37,207 nucleotides of DNA from JAAYDH01 sp035353055. GTDB taxonomy: Bacteria > Bacillota_I > Bacilli_A > RFN20 > CAG-826. A model generated the notes under the pieces. That model saw only the letters and a program-made list of their open reading frames with translations, searched no databases and was not told where the DNA came from. The translations under genes were made by a program, and so were the position numbers. Of the stretch, positions 15,254 to 24,058 are shown piece after piece; the stretch's first letter is position 1; each line of letters starts with the position of its first letter. The stretch is taken from assembly GCA_035353055.1 (NCBI GenBank), contig DAOPYW010000012.1:1-37207 (forward strand), in the 5' to 3' direction.

Positions 15254-17182
15254 CTAAATTAGTGGATCAAATATAATTCCATCGCCCTCAAAATAGCGAG
15301 AGAACATCTCATAGAATTCAAGCCTCAAAACTTGAATGCCGACGATCAAACCCTCGAGCCCCATCACGAAGAGATTGCCGAGAATCATCACGACTATCGA
15401 ACCTGTGCCCGATGTCATCTGCATCAAAGTGGCGACCACGAGCATCATGCCAGCGTGGGATAAAACAAAGCCACCGACGCGGAGAAAGGATAGGGTGTTT
15501 GTGACATAGGAGAGGATGACTTCAAAGAGCTCGAAGAATCCCTCGATTAAAAAGCCTCCCACTCCATCAGGGAACATCTTTTGATGATGCATTTTCCGGT
15601 CGATAGGCTCCTTTAAAAAGATGAGGATGACCGGCAGGACAATCAAGAAGATAATCGTGTAGACATTAAAGACGCCGGGAATATTGAAAAACATCTGCAT
15701 GACAATGCCGCTTAGCACAAAACCATAGAGGATTAAACCGCTCAAACCATTCGATGAGAATAGCGCATCGGCAAATTTTCTCGCCTTGAATTTAGCAATT
15801 AAATTGATGGCGATTGTCGATAGAATGATAATCGAGCCAATGCCGACCGTAGCGAGCAGCAAATTCATCGTCATCGTGTTGTCCATCGGATGAATCGGAT
15901 GGAGATTAAGCTTCACTAATCCGCTCAGCCAAGTATAGAAGGGTTCCAGGAAGGTGGAATTGCCAAACGTCTCGCCATAAACGACACCAAAAAGCGCGCT
16001 TGAAATGCCAATTCTAGTCAGGATAGGACCGAGGCGATTTTTAGAGACTCGCGACATAATTATGCCAATTAAGCACAAGAGCAATCCCTGCCCTAAATCG
16101 CCGAACATGATGCCGAAGAGCAGCGAGTAAGTAATCGCCACCATCAAGGTTGGATCGACATCGTGATAGGATGGGGTGCCATACATATCGACAAAGAATT
16201 GGAATGGGCGGGTAAACCAATTATTTCTCAACTTGGTAGGAGGCTGGAAACGCTTATCCGCTTCCGCGTCTTCAATCTGAATTTCCACAGAAGGCATCTC
16301 AGCGAACAATTTCTGGAAATTTTTAACTTGCTTCTGCTCAATAAACCCTGTCAGAGTCAATCTTTCTCCTAAACATACCATATGATTTCGAGCGCGATGA
16401 ATATCGCTCAAATAGAGCAATTGCCCATAGACTTGGTCGACTTTTTCCTTGGCTTCTTCAACGCCGTGAAAGATATCCTTTTTCAGCAGCCTGATGTTTC
16501 TCTCTAAACGGCCGATTTCATCATCGAGATTGGCGATGGCGACTTCGGGAGTCCCCTGCACAAAATCTGGGATGTGAATGCGCTCAAAAAACATCGAAGT
16601 AAAGATGTTATCAATTTCGGTTTTGTATTGCTCAGTGGTCATATATAAGCACCAAACCACTCCATCCCTTTCAGCGAAAGGAAGGAAGATGAAAGGCTTC
16701 TGATCATAGAAGCGCAGCCTATCAGCAGTGTCGCGCGGAAGCTTTCCAAAACGCAAGATTAAAAATCTCAATTTGAACAAGTCTTCAAAAGGAGTCTTCA
16801 TGCTGATGATGTTGCGGACTTGGAAGAGGGCTTCTTGATAGGTTTTAATCTGCTCTTCGCTCTTCTTGATCTCCGCGTATTTATCAGTGAATCCCTGATG
16901 AGTGGATTCGACCAACTGGCCAATTTCCTCGATCTTGCAAGGCGCGCAAGCAATCTTCTTTTTGGGGAATTTGTAATCGATTAATTTTTCGATCTCGTGA
17001 AGCTCCGCGATGAGGGGTTCGCAAGGGTTATCGCTCTCGTATAGTTTTGCTCCGTGGACGGAGGAGACAATCTTGTTGGGATCGACCGCGTGAAAGCCGT
17101 CAAAGGTGACAAAATTGCCGAGGACCTCATCAAGATGTTCTTCGGTTGTCGTCAAATTGACTAATTTTAATTTGCTGATCAT
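15254..17182 (-). CDS. atpI: V-type ATP synthase subunit I (stator a-subunit)
   Basis: A 642-residue two-part protein. The cytoplasmic N-terminal half (about 1-330) has long helices that attach to the stalks; the C-terminal half (about 345-642) has seven or eight membrane segments forming the ion half-channels. PTYSLLFGIMFGDLGQG-type sequence, LSYVTNTLSFLRVGGFVLSHAGM and the buried arginine in GIQVLRLEFYEMFSRYFEG are diagnostic. It is a little longer than average but complete. AGGAGG is 6 nt before the ATG. Confidence 0.97.
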   Translation of the reverse strand: MISKLKLVNLTTTEEHLDEVLGNFVTFDGFHAVDPNKIVSSVHGAKLYESDNPCEPLIAELHEIEKLIDYKFPKKKIACAPCKIEEIGQLVESTHQGFTDKYAEIKKSEEQIKTYQEALFQVRNIISMKTPFEDLFKLRFLILRFGKLPRDTADRLRFYDQKPFIFLPFAERDGVVWCLYMTTEQYKTEIDNIFTSMFFERIHIPDFVQGTPEVAIANLDDEIGRLERNIRLLKKDIFHGVEEAKEKVDQVYGQLLYLSDIHRARNHMVCLGERLTLTGFIEQKQVKNFQKLFAEMPSVEIQIEDAEADKRFQPPTKLRNNWFTRPFQFFVDMYGTPSYHDVDPTLMVAITYSLLFGIMFGDLGQGLLLCLIGIIMSRVSKNRLGPILTRIGISSALFGVVYGETFGNSTFLEPFYTWLSGLVKLNLHPIHPMDNTMTMNLLLATVGIGSIIILSTIAINLIAKFKARKFADALFSSNGLSGLILYGFVLSGIVMQMFFNIPGVFNVYTIIFLIVLPVILIFLKEPIDRKMHHQKMFPDGVGGFLIEGFFELFEVILSYVTNTLSFLRVGGFVLSHAGMMLVVATLMQMTSGTGSIVVMILGNLFVMGLEGLIVGIQVLRLEFYEMFSRYFEGDGIIFDPLI

Positions 17183-17193
17183 TTTTTCACCTC

Positions 17194-18225
17194 CTAAAAC
17201 ACGAGCATTGAGCGAATCTCTCGCTCGTCAAGTTCATAGTGTATGCCCTCGATAATGTGGGCTAAATTTTCCACTTCTAATTCTCCAAAAAACATATAGG
17301 CCATAAAGACGGTCGGGGCAGCATTAGAATAGTACATGAACTTCTGAGCGGTATTAAATCGCATGTGATCGGTGTAGTATTCGAGATAGACTTGATCCTT
17401 ATCCCCGAGATATACTCCCAGGCCTGACTCAATGATCGTTTTGAAGATGTCATCCGCACTCTTGACAGCGATAATCTCGTCGAGTTTCTTTTCGATAATT
17501 CTAGTCGAGGGAATCAAAATCGATTTGATATCTTGATCTTCAACTCCATAGAACTTCTTCAGGCGATAGACCTTGATCATGTTCTCCATCTCAATTCTTG
17601 ATTTGAAGGCATTTTCGAGGTTCTTTCTCAGCTTTCCGCGGTAGTTGGCGGCGATTTGCTTAAAAGTATAGTTGTAGTAATCGTTTTCGAAAATCGATTC
17701 GAATTCGTAGTAGCGCAGGTCTTCATTTTTGGTTTTAGCGTAAGATTTGAGCATCTTGTAGTATCGGGTGTCAGCCAATACTTTTAGCAAGCCATCCATA
17801 TCGGTAGCTTTCGTCAAGCTGACAAAATCGATTTTGGAATAATGATCGAAATAATAGGGAATATGAGCGACGACATCGTAAGTCTCGCGAGAGATGAAAC
17901 TCTTGATCATCTCCAAGATAATCTCGTGCTCCATATGCACGAAGTTCAGCAGGTAGAATCCTCGATCTTTCAAAGTCAGAAATTTAACCAATTTCACTAG
18001 CTGATCAAATTTTTGCCTCTTGATCAAACCTTCGAGCCTCGCTCGATTGAGGCTGCTTTCGGGAACATTGCTCAAAATATCGCGATAGGCGTCTTTGCTC
18101 TTTAAAAAGAGGGCGACATCCCAAATCGTCTTTTTATTCAACAGTTCCTGATAATCTTGGGCTGTGAGATCATTCGCGTGAAGTGTTTTTATTTTAGCTA
18201 TCAATGCATTGCTGACGAACGGCAT
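17194..18225 (-). CDS. atpC: V-type ATP synthase subunit C
   Basis: A 343-residue subunit that sits as a socket between the central shaft and the rotor ring. It has the all-helical fold of the d/C subunit, with the family ending RFNTAQKFMYYSNAAPTVFMAYMF then ELEVENLAHIIEGIHYEL and a short C-terminus. GAGG precedes the ATG. In many operons C follows E; here it lies near the start, before I. Confidence 0.93.
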   Translation of the reverse strand: MPFVSNALIAKIKTLHANDLTAQDYQELLNKKTIWDVALFLKSKDAYRDILSNVPESSLNRARLEGLIKRQKFDQLVKLVKFLTLKDRGFYLLNFVHMEHEIILEMIKSFISRETYDVVAHIPYYFDHYSKIDFVSLTKATDMDGLLKVLADTRYYKMLKSYAKTKNEDLRYYEFESIFENDYYNYTFKQIAANYRGKLRKNLENAFKSRIEMENMIKVYRLKKFYGVEDQDIKSILIPSTRIIEKKLDEIIAVKSADDIFKTIIESGLGVYLGDKDQVYLEYYTDHMRFNTAQKFMYYSNAAPTVFMAYMFFGELEVENLAHIIEGIHYELDEREIRSMLVF

Positions 18226-18240
18226 AAATAAAAACCTCGA

Positions 18241-18549
18241 TTATCTCAAACAAAAGTCGATTAATTGTTCAATCCACTGCCTTTTGTGATCGCCATAAAA
18301 TAAGACAGTATTCTTGCCTTTTTCTTTTGCCTCAGAGCGAATCTTAGCAGAGCGATCTTTATAATCAGCCTTGATATTCGCTCTTATTGATTCAATTTTA
18401 ACTTTGGTTGAATTTTTATATTCTCTGGCAAGATTTTCGCGCATCTCTTTGATGTATTGCGAGAGCTCTTGCTTCTCTTTTTCCAGGGCGTTTATTTTAT
18501 TTTGGCCATCGCGATCAAGCGCGATAATTTTATTCACAATTTCATCCAT
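18241..18549 (-). CDS. V-type ATP synthase peripheral-stalk coil (G/H-like)
   Basis: A 102-residue, highly charged protein predicted to be one long coiled coil (about 5-80), with a short globular tail. By size, composition and its place as first gene of the operon it is the partner of subunit E in the peripheral stalk (called G, H or NtpF in different species). The sequence alone is too plain for a firm family match. GGGAGG lies 12-13 nt before the ATG, rather far. Confidence 0.75.
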   Translation of the reverse strand: MDEIVNKIIALDRDGQNKINALEKEKQELSQYIKEMRENLAREYKNSTKVKIESIRANIKADYKDRSAKIRSEAKEKGKNTVLFYGDHKRQWIEQLIDFCLR

Positions 18550-18624
18550 AAAAGATGACCACCTCCCACCCTAATTAATTCTATTGTTTTTTTATGATTT
18601 GGCCTTTTTCGTAGACCTGGCATA

Positions 18625-18676
18625 AGTATGAATTAAAAGCCGTCAATAGTCAACGAATGCACGTTTAATTAACGTG
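18625..18676 (-). promoter_or_regulatory. Probable V-ATPase operon promoter and upstream palindrome
   Basis: Minus strand: -35 TTGACT (18648-18653), 17-bp spacer, -10 CATACT (18625-18630), giving a leader of about 70 nt. Just upstream, at 18660-18676, is the inverted repeat CACGTT TAATT AACGTG, a good size and place for a regulator site. Which protein binds is unknown. The -10 is weak, so the promoter is provisional. Confidence 0.45.
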
Positions 18677-18783
18677 GGTTTTTGACATCCGGCGCAAAAG
18701 AGCGAATCAACTGCTTAATACAAATGGTAATTTTAATATGTGGCTAGCCGTGACAAATTTTTAAGCGAGCACCTTTGTCAACT

Positions 18784-18819
18784 TCACAAAAAGCCTGTGA
18801 TAGAATGGGGTTAGTCACA
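18784..18819 (+). promoter_or_regulatory. Promoter/operator region of the CoA-disulfide reductase gene
   Basis: An extended -10, TGATAGAAT (hexamer at 18801-18806), lies 40 bp before the ATG. Around it are three half-sites: TCACA (18784-18788), TGTGA (18796-18800) and TCACA (18815-18819), making two overlapping inverted repeats. Half-sites of this sequence are used by CRP/FNR-type and Rex regulators, but the spacing here (7 and 14 bp) matches neither standard operator. The -35 is poor, as is usual with an extended -10. Confidence 0.45.
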
Positions 18820-18846
18820 AGACACTTATAAAATGAGGAACAAATT

Positions 18847-21327
18847 ATGAAAAAAATTCTTATCATCGGCGGTGTGGCGGGTGGCGCGACAGCAGCAGCG
18901 AGAGCTCGAAGGCTCAGCGATGAAGATCAGATCATCATCTTTGAAAAAGACGAGCACGTCTCTTTCGCGAACTGCGGTCTCCCCTATTACATTGGGGGTG
19001 TAATTGCTAATCGCGAGCGATTGCTGGTTGAAACACCAGAGACATTTAAAAAGAATCACAATATTGACGTCCGCACTTTTTCGGAAGTCATCGCCATCGA
19101 TGTCAAAAAGAAAAACATCACCGTCAGAGAAGTAAAGACAGGCCATACATATGAAGAGACCTACGATAAATTGCTTCTTTCGACGGGAGCGATGCCGATT
19201 TGGCTGCCCATTCCCGGAATCGAAAAAGCCAAAAATGTTTTCTCATTGAGAAATTTGAATGATACTGACAAGATATATAGCTTTATTAACCAAGAAAAAG
19301 TGAAATCCGCTCTCGTGATAGGCGGCAGCTTTATTGGCATTGAGCTGGCAGAGAATCTCGTTGGGCGAGGGATTAAAGTGACAATTGTCGACCTCGCCGA
19401 TCAAGTTCTCCCTCCTCTCGATTTTGAGATGGCTAAAATGGCGCAGAGCGAACTCGAGGCTAATGGTGTCCAAGTCTATCTCCAAGACACAGCAACTGAA
19501 ATTAAAGATAGTGGTAAGACAATCATTTTAAAAAGTGGCCTTGTCTTAGAAACAGATCTAATAATTATGGCGGTCGGTGTTCGCCCAGAATCTCATCTTG
19601 CCATTTCTGGCGGATTGAAAGTTGGTCCAAAGGGGCACATCTTAACGAATGATTATCTCCAAACCATCGATGCAACAACTGGTGACGCCATTCCTGATGT
19701 CTACGCGGTCGGAGATGCGATTGAAGTCAAAGATTTCATCGATGGCAGTCCTACGGCGATACCACTAGCATGGCCAGCCAATCGCCAAGCTCGCTTAGTC
19801 GCTGATCACATGAATGGCTGGGATGTCAAATATGATGGCAGCCTGGGCACTTCAATTGTCAAAGTTTTCGGTCTCGCTGTTGCGAGCACTGGCAACAATC
19901 AAAAAACCCTCGAAAAGAAAAAAATTGAATACCGTGCGGTGATGGTCACCCGCTCTAATCACGCCGGCTATTATCCCGGTGCTAGCGACATCGTCATCAA
20001 GCTATTATTCAGCCCTGAAACTGGCAAGATTCTCGGCGCGCAAGTCATCGGCAAAGAGGGTGTTGACAAGCGCATCGATGTCATTGCCACTGCAATTAAA
20101 GGTGGCTTGACCATCTTTGATTTACCAGATATTCAATTAGCTTATGCACCGCCTTTTGGCTCCGCAAAGGATCCCATCAATATTGCAGGCTACGTCGGAA
20201 GCAATATGATGCAGAAAGAATTTGGGGTCGTCAATCAAGGGCAATTAGATGAGTTTCGCCAAAACAAATCTTTGATTGTCGATTGCCGAACGCCATTAGA
20301 ATATAACATTGGGCACATCGAAGGAGCCGTTAATATTCCCTATGTTGGAATACGCGATAATCTCGATAAGTTGCCCAAAGAAAAAGATGCTCCCATTCTC
20401 GTCTACTGCAATGTGGGGCAGACGGCTTATCTCTTTATAAGAGTGCTTGTCAACCACGGCTACACCAATGTTCACAATCTCCTCGGCGGATATAAGGTCT
20501 ATAAAGCTCTCCATCAAAATAGTCGCCAAGAAGAGCTGCATAATCCGGAAAATCGCGTCATCGCCGCCAAAGAGCAATCCAATAGCACAGAATATCGCGA
20601 AGAGGATGTCAAAGTATTCATCGATGCCTGCGGTCTTCAATGCCCAGGACCAATCATGCAGACCTATCGCGCTATCGAAAAAATGAAAGACGGCGAAATC
20701 GTCAAAGTTGTTGCCACTGACAGCGGCTATTTCAGCGATGTCGAAAAATGGTGTGTGACCACTGGCAATACCCTTCTAAAAAAAGAGGCGACCAAAGAAG
20801 GTTATGTCGCAATCATTCGCAAAGGCTCAGTAAAGGCTTCACCAAAAGCTGTGGAAAATGAGAATACCACCATCGTCTTATTCAGCGGTGACATGGACAA
20901 AGCCATGGCCTCGATGATCATTGCTCAAGGCAGCCGATCAATGGGCAAAAATGTCACCATCTTCTGCACCTTCTGGGGTCTCAATTTGCTGCGCAAAGAC
21001 CGGAAGGTCAAGGTCAAGAAATCATTCATTGAAAGAATGTTTGGCGCCATGATGCCAAGAGGTCCAAAAAAGATGCCAATTTCCAAGATGAACTTCGGCG
21101 GAATGGGCGCGAAGATGATGAAATCGGTAATGAAGAAGAAAAATGTCGACTCCTTGCCTGATTTAATCGCTCAAGCTAAGGCAGCAGGAGTGAAGTTTAT
21201 CGCCTGTACGATGAGCATGGACGTGATGGGCATCCATAAAGAAGAGCTAATTGACGGCATCGAATATGCTGGAGTTGCCACTTATTTAGCAGAATCCGAA
21301 AAAGCCGGCGTCACTCTCTTTATCTAA
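18847..21327 (+). CDS. CoA-disulfide reductase fused to rhodanese, TusA and DsrE-like domains
   Basis: An 826-residue four-domain sulfur-redox protein. Residues 1-450 are a flavin pyridine-nucleotide disulfide oxidoreductase of the CoADR type: FAD motif GGVAGGATAAARAR, redox-active Cys43 in NCGLPYYIGG, NAD(P)H motif VIGGSFIGIELAE (157-169), and YAVGDAIEV (286-294). Residues 465-557 are a rhodanese with Cys521 in VYCNVGQTA. Residues 588-660 are TusA-like (DACGLQCPGP, C595/C599). Residues 673-826 are DsrE/F-like with Cys707 and Cys787. Such fusions probably reduce CoA disulfide, per- or polysulfide and relay sulfane sulfur between domains, so the chain C521-C599-C707/787 is the likely path (inference). 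GAGGAA precedes the ATG. It is a single-gene unit. Confidence 0.95.
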   Translation: MKKILIIGGVAGGATAAARARRLSDEDQIIIFEKDEHVSFANCGLPYYIGGVIANRERLLVETPETFKKNHNIDVRTFSEVIAIDVKKKNITVREVKTGHTYEETYDKLLLSTGAMPIWLPIPGIEKAKNVFSLRNLNDTDKIYSFINQEKVKSALVIGGSFIGIELAENLVGRGIKVTIVDLADQVLPPLDFEMAKMAQSELEANGVQVYLQDTATEIKDSGKTIILKSGLVLETDLIIMAVGVRPESHLAISGGLKVGPKGHILTNDYLQTIDATTGDAIPDVYAVGDAIEVKDFIDGSPTAIPLAWPANRQARLVADHMNGWDVKYDGSLGTSIVKVFGLAVASTGNNQKTLEKKKIEYRAVMVTRSNHAGYYPGASDIVIKLLFSPETGKILGAQVIGKEGVDKRIDVIATAIKGGLTIFDLPDIQLAYAPPFGSAKDPINIAGYVGSNMMQKEFGVVNQGQLDEFRQNKSLIVDCRTPLEYNIGHIEGAVNIPYVGIRDNLDKLPKEKDAPILVYCNVGQTAYLFIRVLVNHGYTNVHNLLGGYKVYKALHQNSRQEELHNPENRVIAAKEQSNSTEYREEDVKVFIDACGLQCPGPIMQTYRAIEKMKDGEIVKVVATDSGYFSDVEKWCVTTGNTLLKKEATKEGYVAIIRKGSVKASPKAVENENTTIVLFSGDMDKAMASMIIAQGSRSMGKNVTIFCTFWGLNLLRKDRKVKVKKSFIERMFGAMMPRGPKKMPISKMNFGGMGAKMMKSVMKKKNVDSLPDLIAQAKAAGVKFIACTMSMDVMGIHKEELIDGIEYAGVATYLAESEKAGVTLFI

Positions 21328-21346
21328 ATTGAATCGCGTCTATAAT

Positions 21347-21369
21347 AAAAGCCCATAATGGGCTTTTTT
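21347..21369. terminator. Bidirectional terminator
   Basis: AAAAGCCCA TAA TGGGCTTTTT hairpin, with a T run on the plus side and an A run on the other. It serves the CoA-disulfide reductase gene and the converging lysine ABC operon. Confidence 0.85.
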
Positions 21370-21374
21370 AATTT

Positions 21375-22103
21375 TTAATAATCTTTCATAAATTGTCGGA
21401 GGCGTGGACTTGCTTGATCGCTGAAGGCTTCATCGGGAGTACCTGTGAACTCAGCGACCCCTTGATCGATGAAGACGATCTTGTTGGCGACATGGCGAGC
21501 AAAGCTCATCTCGTGGGTGACGACCACCATCGTCATCCCTTCGCTTGCTAAACGCTTGATGACATTCAAAACTTCATCAACCATTTCTGGGTCGAGAGCG
21601 CTGGTTGGCTCATCGAAAAGTAAAACTTTAGGATTCATGCATAAGGCTCGGGCAATGGCAACTCGCTGCTTCTGCCCACCGCTTAATTGCCTTGGCTTAA
21701 ATCTCAACTTATCACCCATCCCCACTTTCGTCAGATTAGCAATAGCGATCTCTGTCGCTTCCTTCTTGCTTAGCTTTTTGACTTTTATTGGGGCCAAAGT
21801 GCAATTATCAAGGACATTAAGATGATTGAAGAGATTGAATTGTTGGAAGACCATTCCCGTCTTTGCTCTGAGAGCATCGACATTGACTTTGCTGCCTAAG
21901 ATATTCTCCCCATCGATGTAGATCGCTCCACTGGTAGGATTCTCTAGAAGGTTGATGCATCGCAATAGGGTGGATTTGCCACCACCGGAAGAGCCGATGA
22001 TGCAGACGACATCACCTTTATTAACCGTCAAGTTGATATCGCGAAGAACTGAGGCATCGCCGAATGATTTTGATAGGTGCTCAATGCGAATTAATGGCTC
22101 CAT
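21375..22103 (-). CDS. Amino-acid ABC importer ATPase (lysine-regulated)
   Basis: A 242-residue ATPase of the polar amino-acid importer group. Walker A GSSGGGKST (37-45), Q-loop VFQQFNLF, signature LSGGQ (140-144), Walker B VLLFDEP (160-166) followed by TSALDPEMV, and H-loop VVTHEMSFA are all present. AAGGAG lies 8 nt before the ATG at 22103; an earlier in-frame start at 22163 would overlap the permease and has no such site. It is the last gene of a three-gene operon behind a lysine riboswitch, which suggests lysine or another basic amino acid as substrate. Confidence 0.95.
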   Translation of the reverse strand: MEPLIRIEHLSKSFGDASVLRDINLTVNKGDVVCIIGSSGGGKSTLLRCINLLENPTSGAIYIDGENILGSKVNVDALRAKTGMVFQQFNLFNHLNVLDNCTLAPIKVKKLSKKEATEIAIANLTKVGMGDKLRFKPRQLSGGQKQRVAIARALCMNPKVLLFDEPTSALDPEMVDEVLNVIKRLASEGMTMVVVTHEMSFARHVANKIVFIDQGVAEFTGTPDEAFSDQASPRLRQFMKDY

Positions 22104-22104
22104 A

Positions 22105-22836
22105 TTATGCGCTCCTTGGCTTAGCGGATTTGACGACAAATGGTGCGTCAATGCGCTTTTCAATGCGCTTGAGAATCTGGCTGAAAGCGATTGTCAAAAC
22201 TAAATAGACTACCGCAATAATGAGATATGATTCGATGAACATATAGGTGGCACTTGAAGCAATCTTAGCCGCCATAAATAGCTCAGAGACAGTAATCACA
22301 TTGAGAACGGAAGAGTCCTTAATATTGATGATGAATTCGTTCCCGATAGTTGGGATTGAATTCTTAAGCGCTTGCGGGAATACGACATTAAACATGGTTT
22401 GCGTTTGCGTCATGCCCAGACTGCGGGCGGCTTCGAGTTGCCCGACATCGATGGCATTCACGCCTGAGCGTACAATCTCCGCCATATAAGCTGTCGTATT
22501 AATAGAGATAACGAAGAGTCCGCAAGACAAATAGGTCCATGGAATTCCAATCATCTTGCCACCGAAGTAGATGATGAGAGCTTGAACCATCATCGGTGTG
22601 CCTCGGAAGAGCTCGATGTAGCACATGGCTAAGAAAGAGACGGTTTTTTTCCAAAACCTCTTGAACTTTCCATCCTTGGGAGTGGCTTTTAGATTGCGAA
22701 TCAGCGATAGCAAAAGGCCTAGGAAAAGGCCGACGCCTGTTCCCACCACGGCTAATAGAAGAGTAACTCCGACACCCTGAAGGAAAAGAAGCCCATAATG
22801 CTGGAGCAAATAAAATATTTTTTCAAAGCTATTCAT
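22105..22836 (-). CDS. Amino-acid ABC importer permease
   Basis: A 243-residue permease of the HisM/GlnP family with about five membrane segments. The EAA loop reads EAARSLGMTQTQTMFNVVFPQAL, which contacts the ATPase. FRGTPMMVQALIIYFG is the conserved segment near the N-terminal third. An N-terminal insertion of about 15 residues (RNLKATPKDGKFKRFWKKT) is not unusual. It lies between the binding protein (11 bp) and the ATPase (1 bp). Confidence 0.95.
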   Translation of the reverse strand: MNSFEKIFYLLQHYGLLFLQGVGVTLLLAVVGTGVGLFLGLLLSLIRNLKATPKDGKFKRFWKKTVSFLAMCYIELFRGTPMMVQALIIYFGGKMIGIPWTYLSCGLFVISINTTAYMAEIVRSGVNAIDVGQLEAARSLGMTQTQTMFNVVFPQALKNSIPTIGNEFIINIKDSSVLNVITVSELFMAAKIASSATYMFIESYLIIAVVYLVLTIAFSQILKRIEKRIDAPFVVKSAKPRSA

Positions 22837-22847
22837 AAGGATGACTC

Positions 22848-23666
22848 TTAGTCAATAGCCGAGCGGGCAATAGCCCCATCCATCATCGATTGCCTTTCTG
22901 CGGATGAGAGAGCTAGTAGCGCTTCATTGATGCTGGTTTGCAGTTCTGAATTACCTTCAGCAACAGCGACAGCCACGCTGAGGGCATTCTCATCGATGCC
23001 AGTGAAGCCAATGGTGAATTGGACGATGGCGAGAGACGGGTTAGCGTTGACGATAGCGCGGGCCACGGGATATTCAGCGATTAAAGCATCAGAATCGCCA
23101 GCGAGAACGGACAAAGCCGCTGTGTTAAATGTCTCAGAACCAGTTTGATGCACGACGCCATCGATTTGATCGATAATCGTGTCTTGAATAGTTCCTAATT
23201 GCGAAATTACTTTGTAGCCGCTTAAATCTTGAATTGAAGTAGCACTAGCTAAAGGGCTGCTGGCTTGGACGACAGCCACGATGTCGCTGGTGTAATAAGC
23301 GGAAGTAAAGTCAACAGATTGATCGCGCTCTTCGGTATAGCTCATACCGGCAATAATAGCATTGATGTCGCCGGTTTGAATCGCGGGGAGGAGCGCTCCC
23401 CACGCTAATTTTTTGATGACGACCTGGACACCGAGCTGGTCGGCGATGAACTTAGCGACCTGGATGTCGTAGCCGTCGGCATATTGTCCAGATAGTCCAT
23501 CGATTGGAAGTGTCTCGCTCGTGCTCGCAGTCGCAGTCCAGTTAAAGGGTGCATAATCGCATTCGAGCCCGACAATAAGCTTGGAATTGTCGAAGTTAAC
23601 GGTTGAGCAACCTGTGGTTAGAAATACCACTGAAAGGAGAGCGAGCAGACTTTTTTTGAACCTCAT
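22848..23666 (-). CDS. Amino-acid-binding lipoprotein (probable lysine/basic)
   Basis: A 272-residue family 3 solute-binding protein. A lipoprotein signal peptide ends at Cys20 (FLTTGC; Thr at -3 is less common than Leu). Family features are GLECDYAPFNWT, GYDIQVAKFIADQLGVQVVIKKLAWGALLPAIQTGDINAIIAGMSYTEERDQSVDFTSAYY. The ATG at 23666 is chosen because GGAGG is 9 nt upstream; an ATG at 23672 is only 3 nt from it. As first gene after the L-box its specificity is probably lysine; the ligand residues (Asp/Glu near Y22-type positions) were not checked against a structure. Confidence 0.92.
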   Translation of the reverse strand: MRFKKSLLALLSVVFLTTGCSTVNFDNSKLIVGLECDYAPFNWTATASTSETLPIDGLSGQYADGYDIQVAKFIADQLGVQVVIKKLAWGALLPAIQTGDINAIIAGMSYTEERDQSVDFTSAYYTSDIVAVVQASSPLASATSIQDLSGYKVISQLGTIQDTIIDQIDGVVHQTGSETFNTAALSVLAGDSDALIAEYPVARAIVNANPSLAIVQFTIGFTGIDENALSVAVAVAEGNSELQTSINEALLALSSAERQSMMDGAIARSAID

Positions 23667-23689
23667 TTTCATTTTCCTCCTTGGGGTTT

Positions 23690-23719
23690 AAAAAAGATTG
23701 CATCGCTGTCGACGCAATC
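23690..23719 (-). terminator. Riboswitch expression-platform terminator
   Basis: Minus strand: 10-bp stem GATTGCGTCG / CGATGCAATC with an ACAG loop, followed directly by six T. It lies between the L-box aptamer and the binding-protein ribosome site, so lysine binding would stop transcription before the first gene. Confidence 0.88.
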
Positions 23720-23750
23720 CCTCAAAAATGAAATGAGTAAGATTAACATC

Positions 23751-23910
23751 GATAGCGCCTCTACCCCGCCTCTGGGGTAGGAGTCCATCGGGGTATTCCC
23801 CCATGGCCCAATCACTCGCGATGCCTCGCGGACGTTTCGGCGACCTTGCCTTTCGCTGCTTTCACGGAATGCCTTCTCCGGTAGCTACTTTTCTTAGTCG
23901 CGCCTCTATC
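23751..23910 (-). promoter_or_regulatory. Lysine riboswitch (L-box)
   Basis: Minus strand. P1 is formed by GATAGAGGCGC (23910-23900) and GGCGCTATC (23759-23751). Conserved L-box blocks follow in order: AGTAGCTA, GGAGAAGGCATTC, GTGAAAG, AAAGGCAAGGTCGCCGAAAC, the variable arm with TGGGCC, and GGACTCCTACCCC/GGGGTAG leading to the closing P1. The aptamer is about 160 nt, normal for the class. With the terminator at 23690-23719 it should act by transcription attenuation and turn the importer off when lysine is plentiful. Confidence 0.92.
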
Positions 23911-23923
23911 AATCTATGCGTGT

Positions 23924-23932
23924 ATAATAGCA
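23924..23932 (-). promoter_or_regulatory. Extended -10 promoter of the riboswitch transcript
   Basis: Minus strand TGCTATTAT (extended -10; hexamer TATTAT at 23924-23929) a few bases before the L-box. A clear -35 is not seen; TTTTAA 16 bp upstream is the best candidate. Confidence 0.55.
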
Positions 23933-23992
23933 CACTTTTGCGCGATTAAAAGAAATATTTTCAAAATGTTATTTTTAGGTGTTTTCACTAAT

Positions 23993-24016
23993 AAAAAAGC
24001 GGCAAAAGTATGCCGT
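23993..24016 (-). terminator. Intrinsic terminator of the DUF3795 gene
   Basis: Minus strand: ACGGCA TACTTT TGCCGC hairpin followed by TTTTTT, about 40 bp after the stop codon. Confidence 0.8.
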
Positions 24017-24058
24017 TATGTAATCGAAGATATTATTGGCGCAGGGCACAATGCTTAA

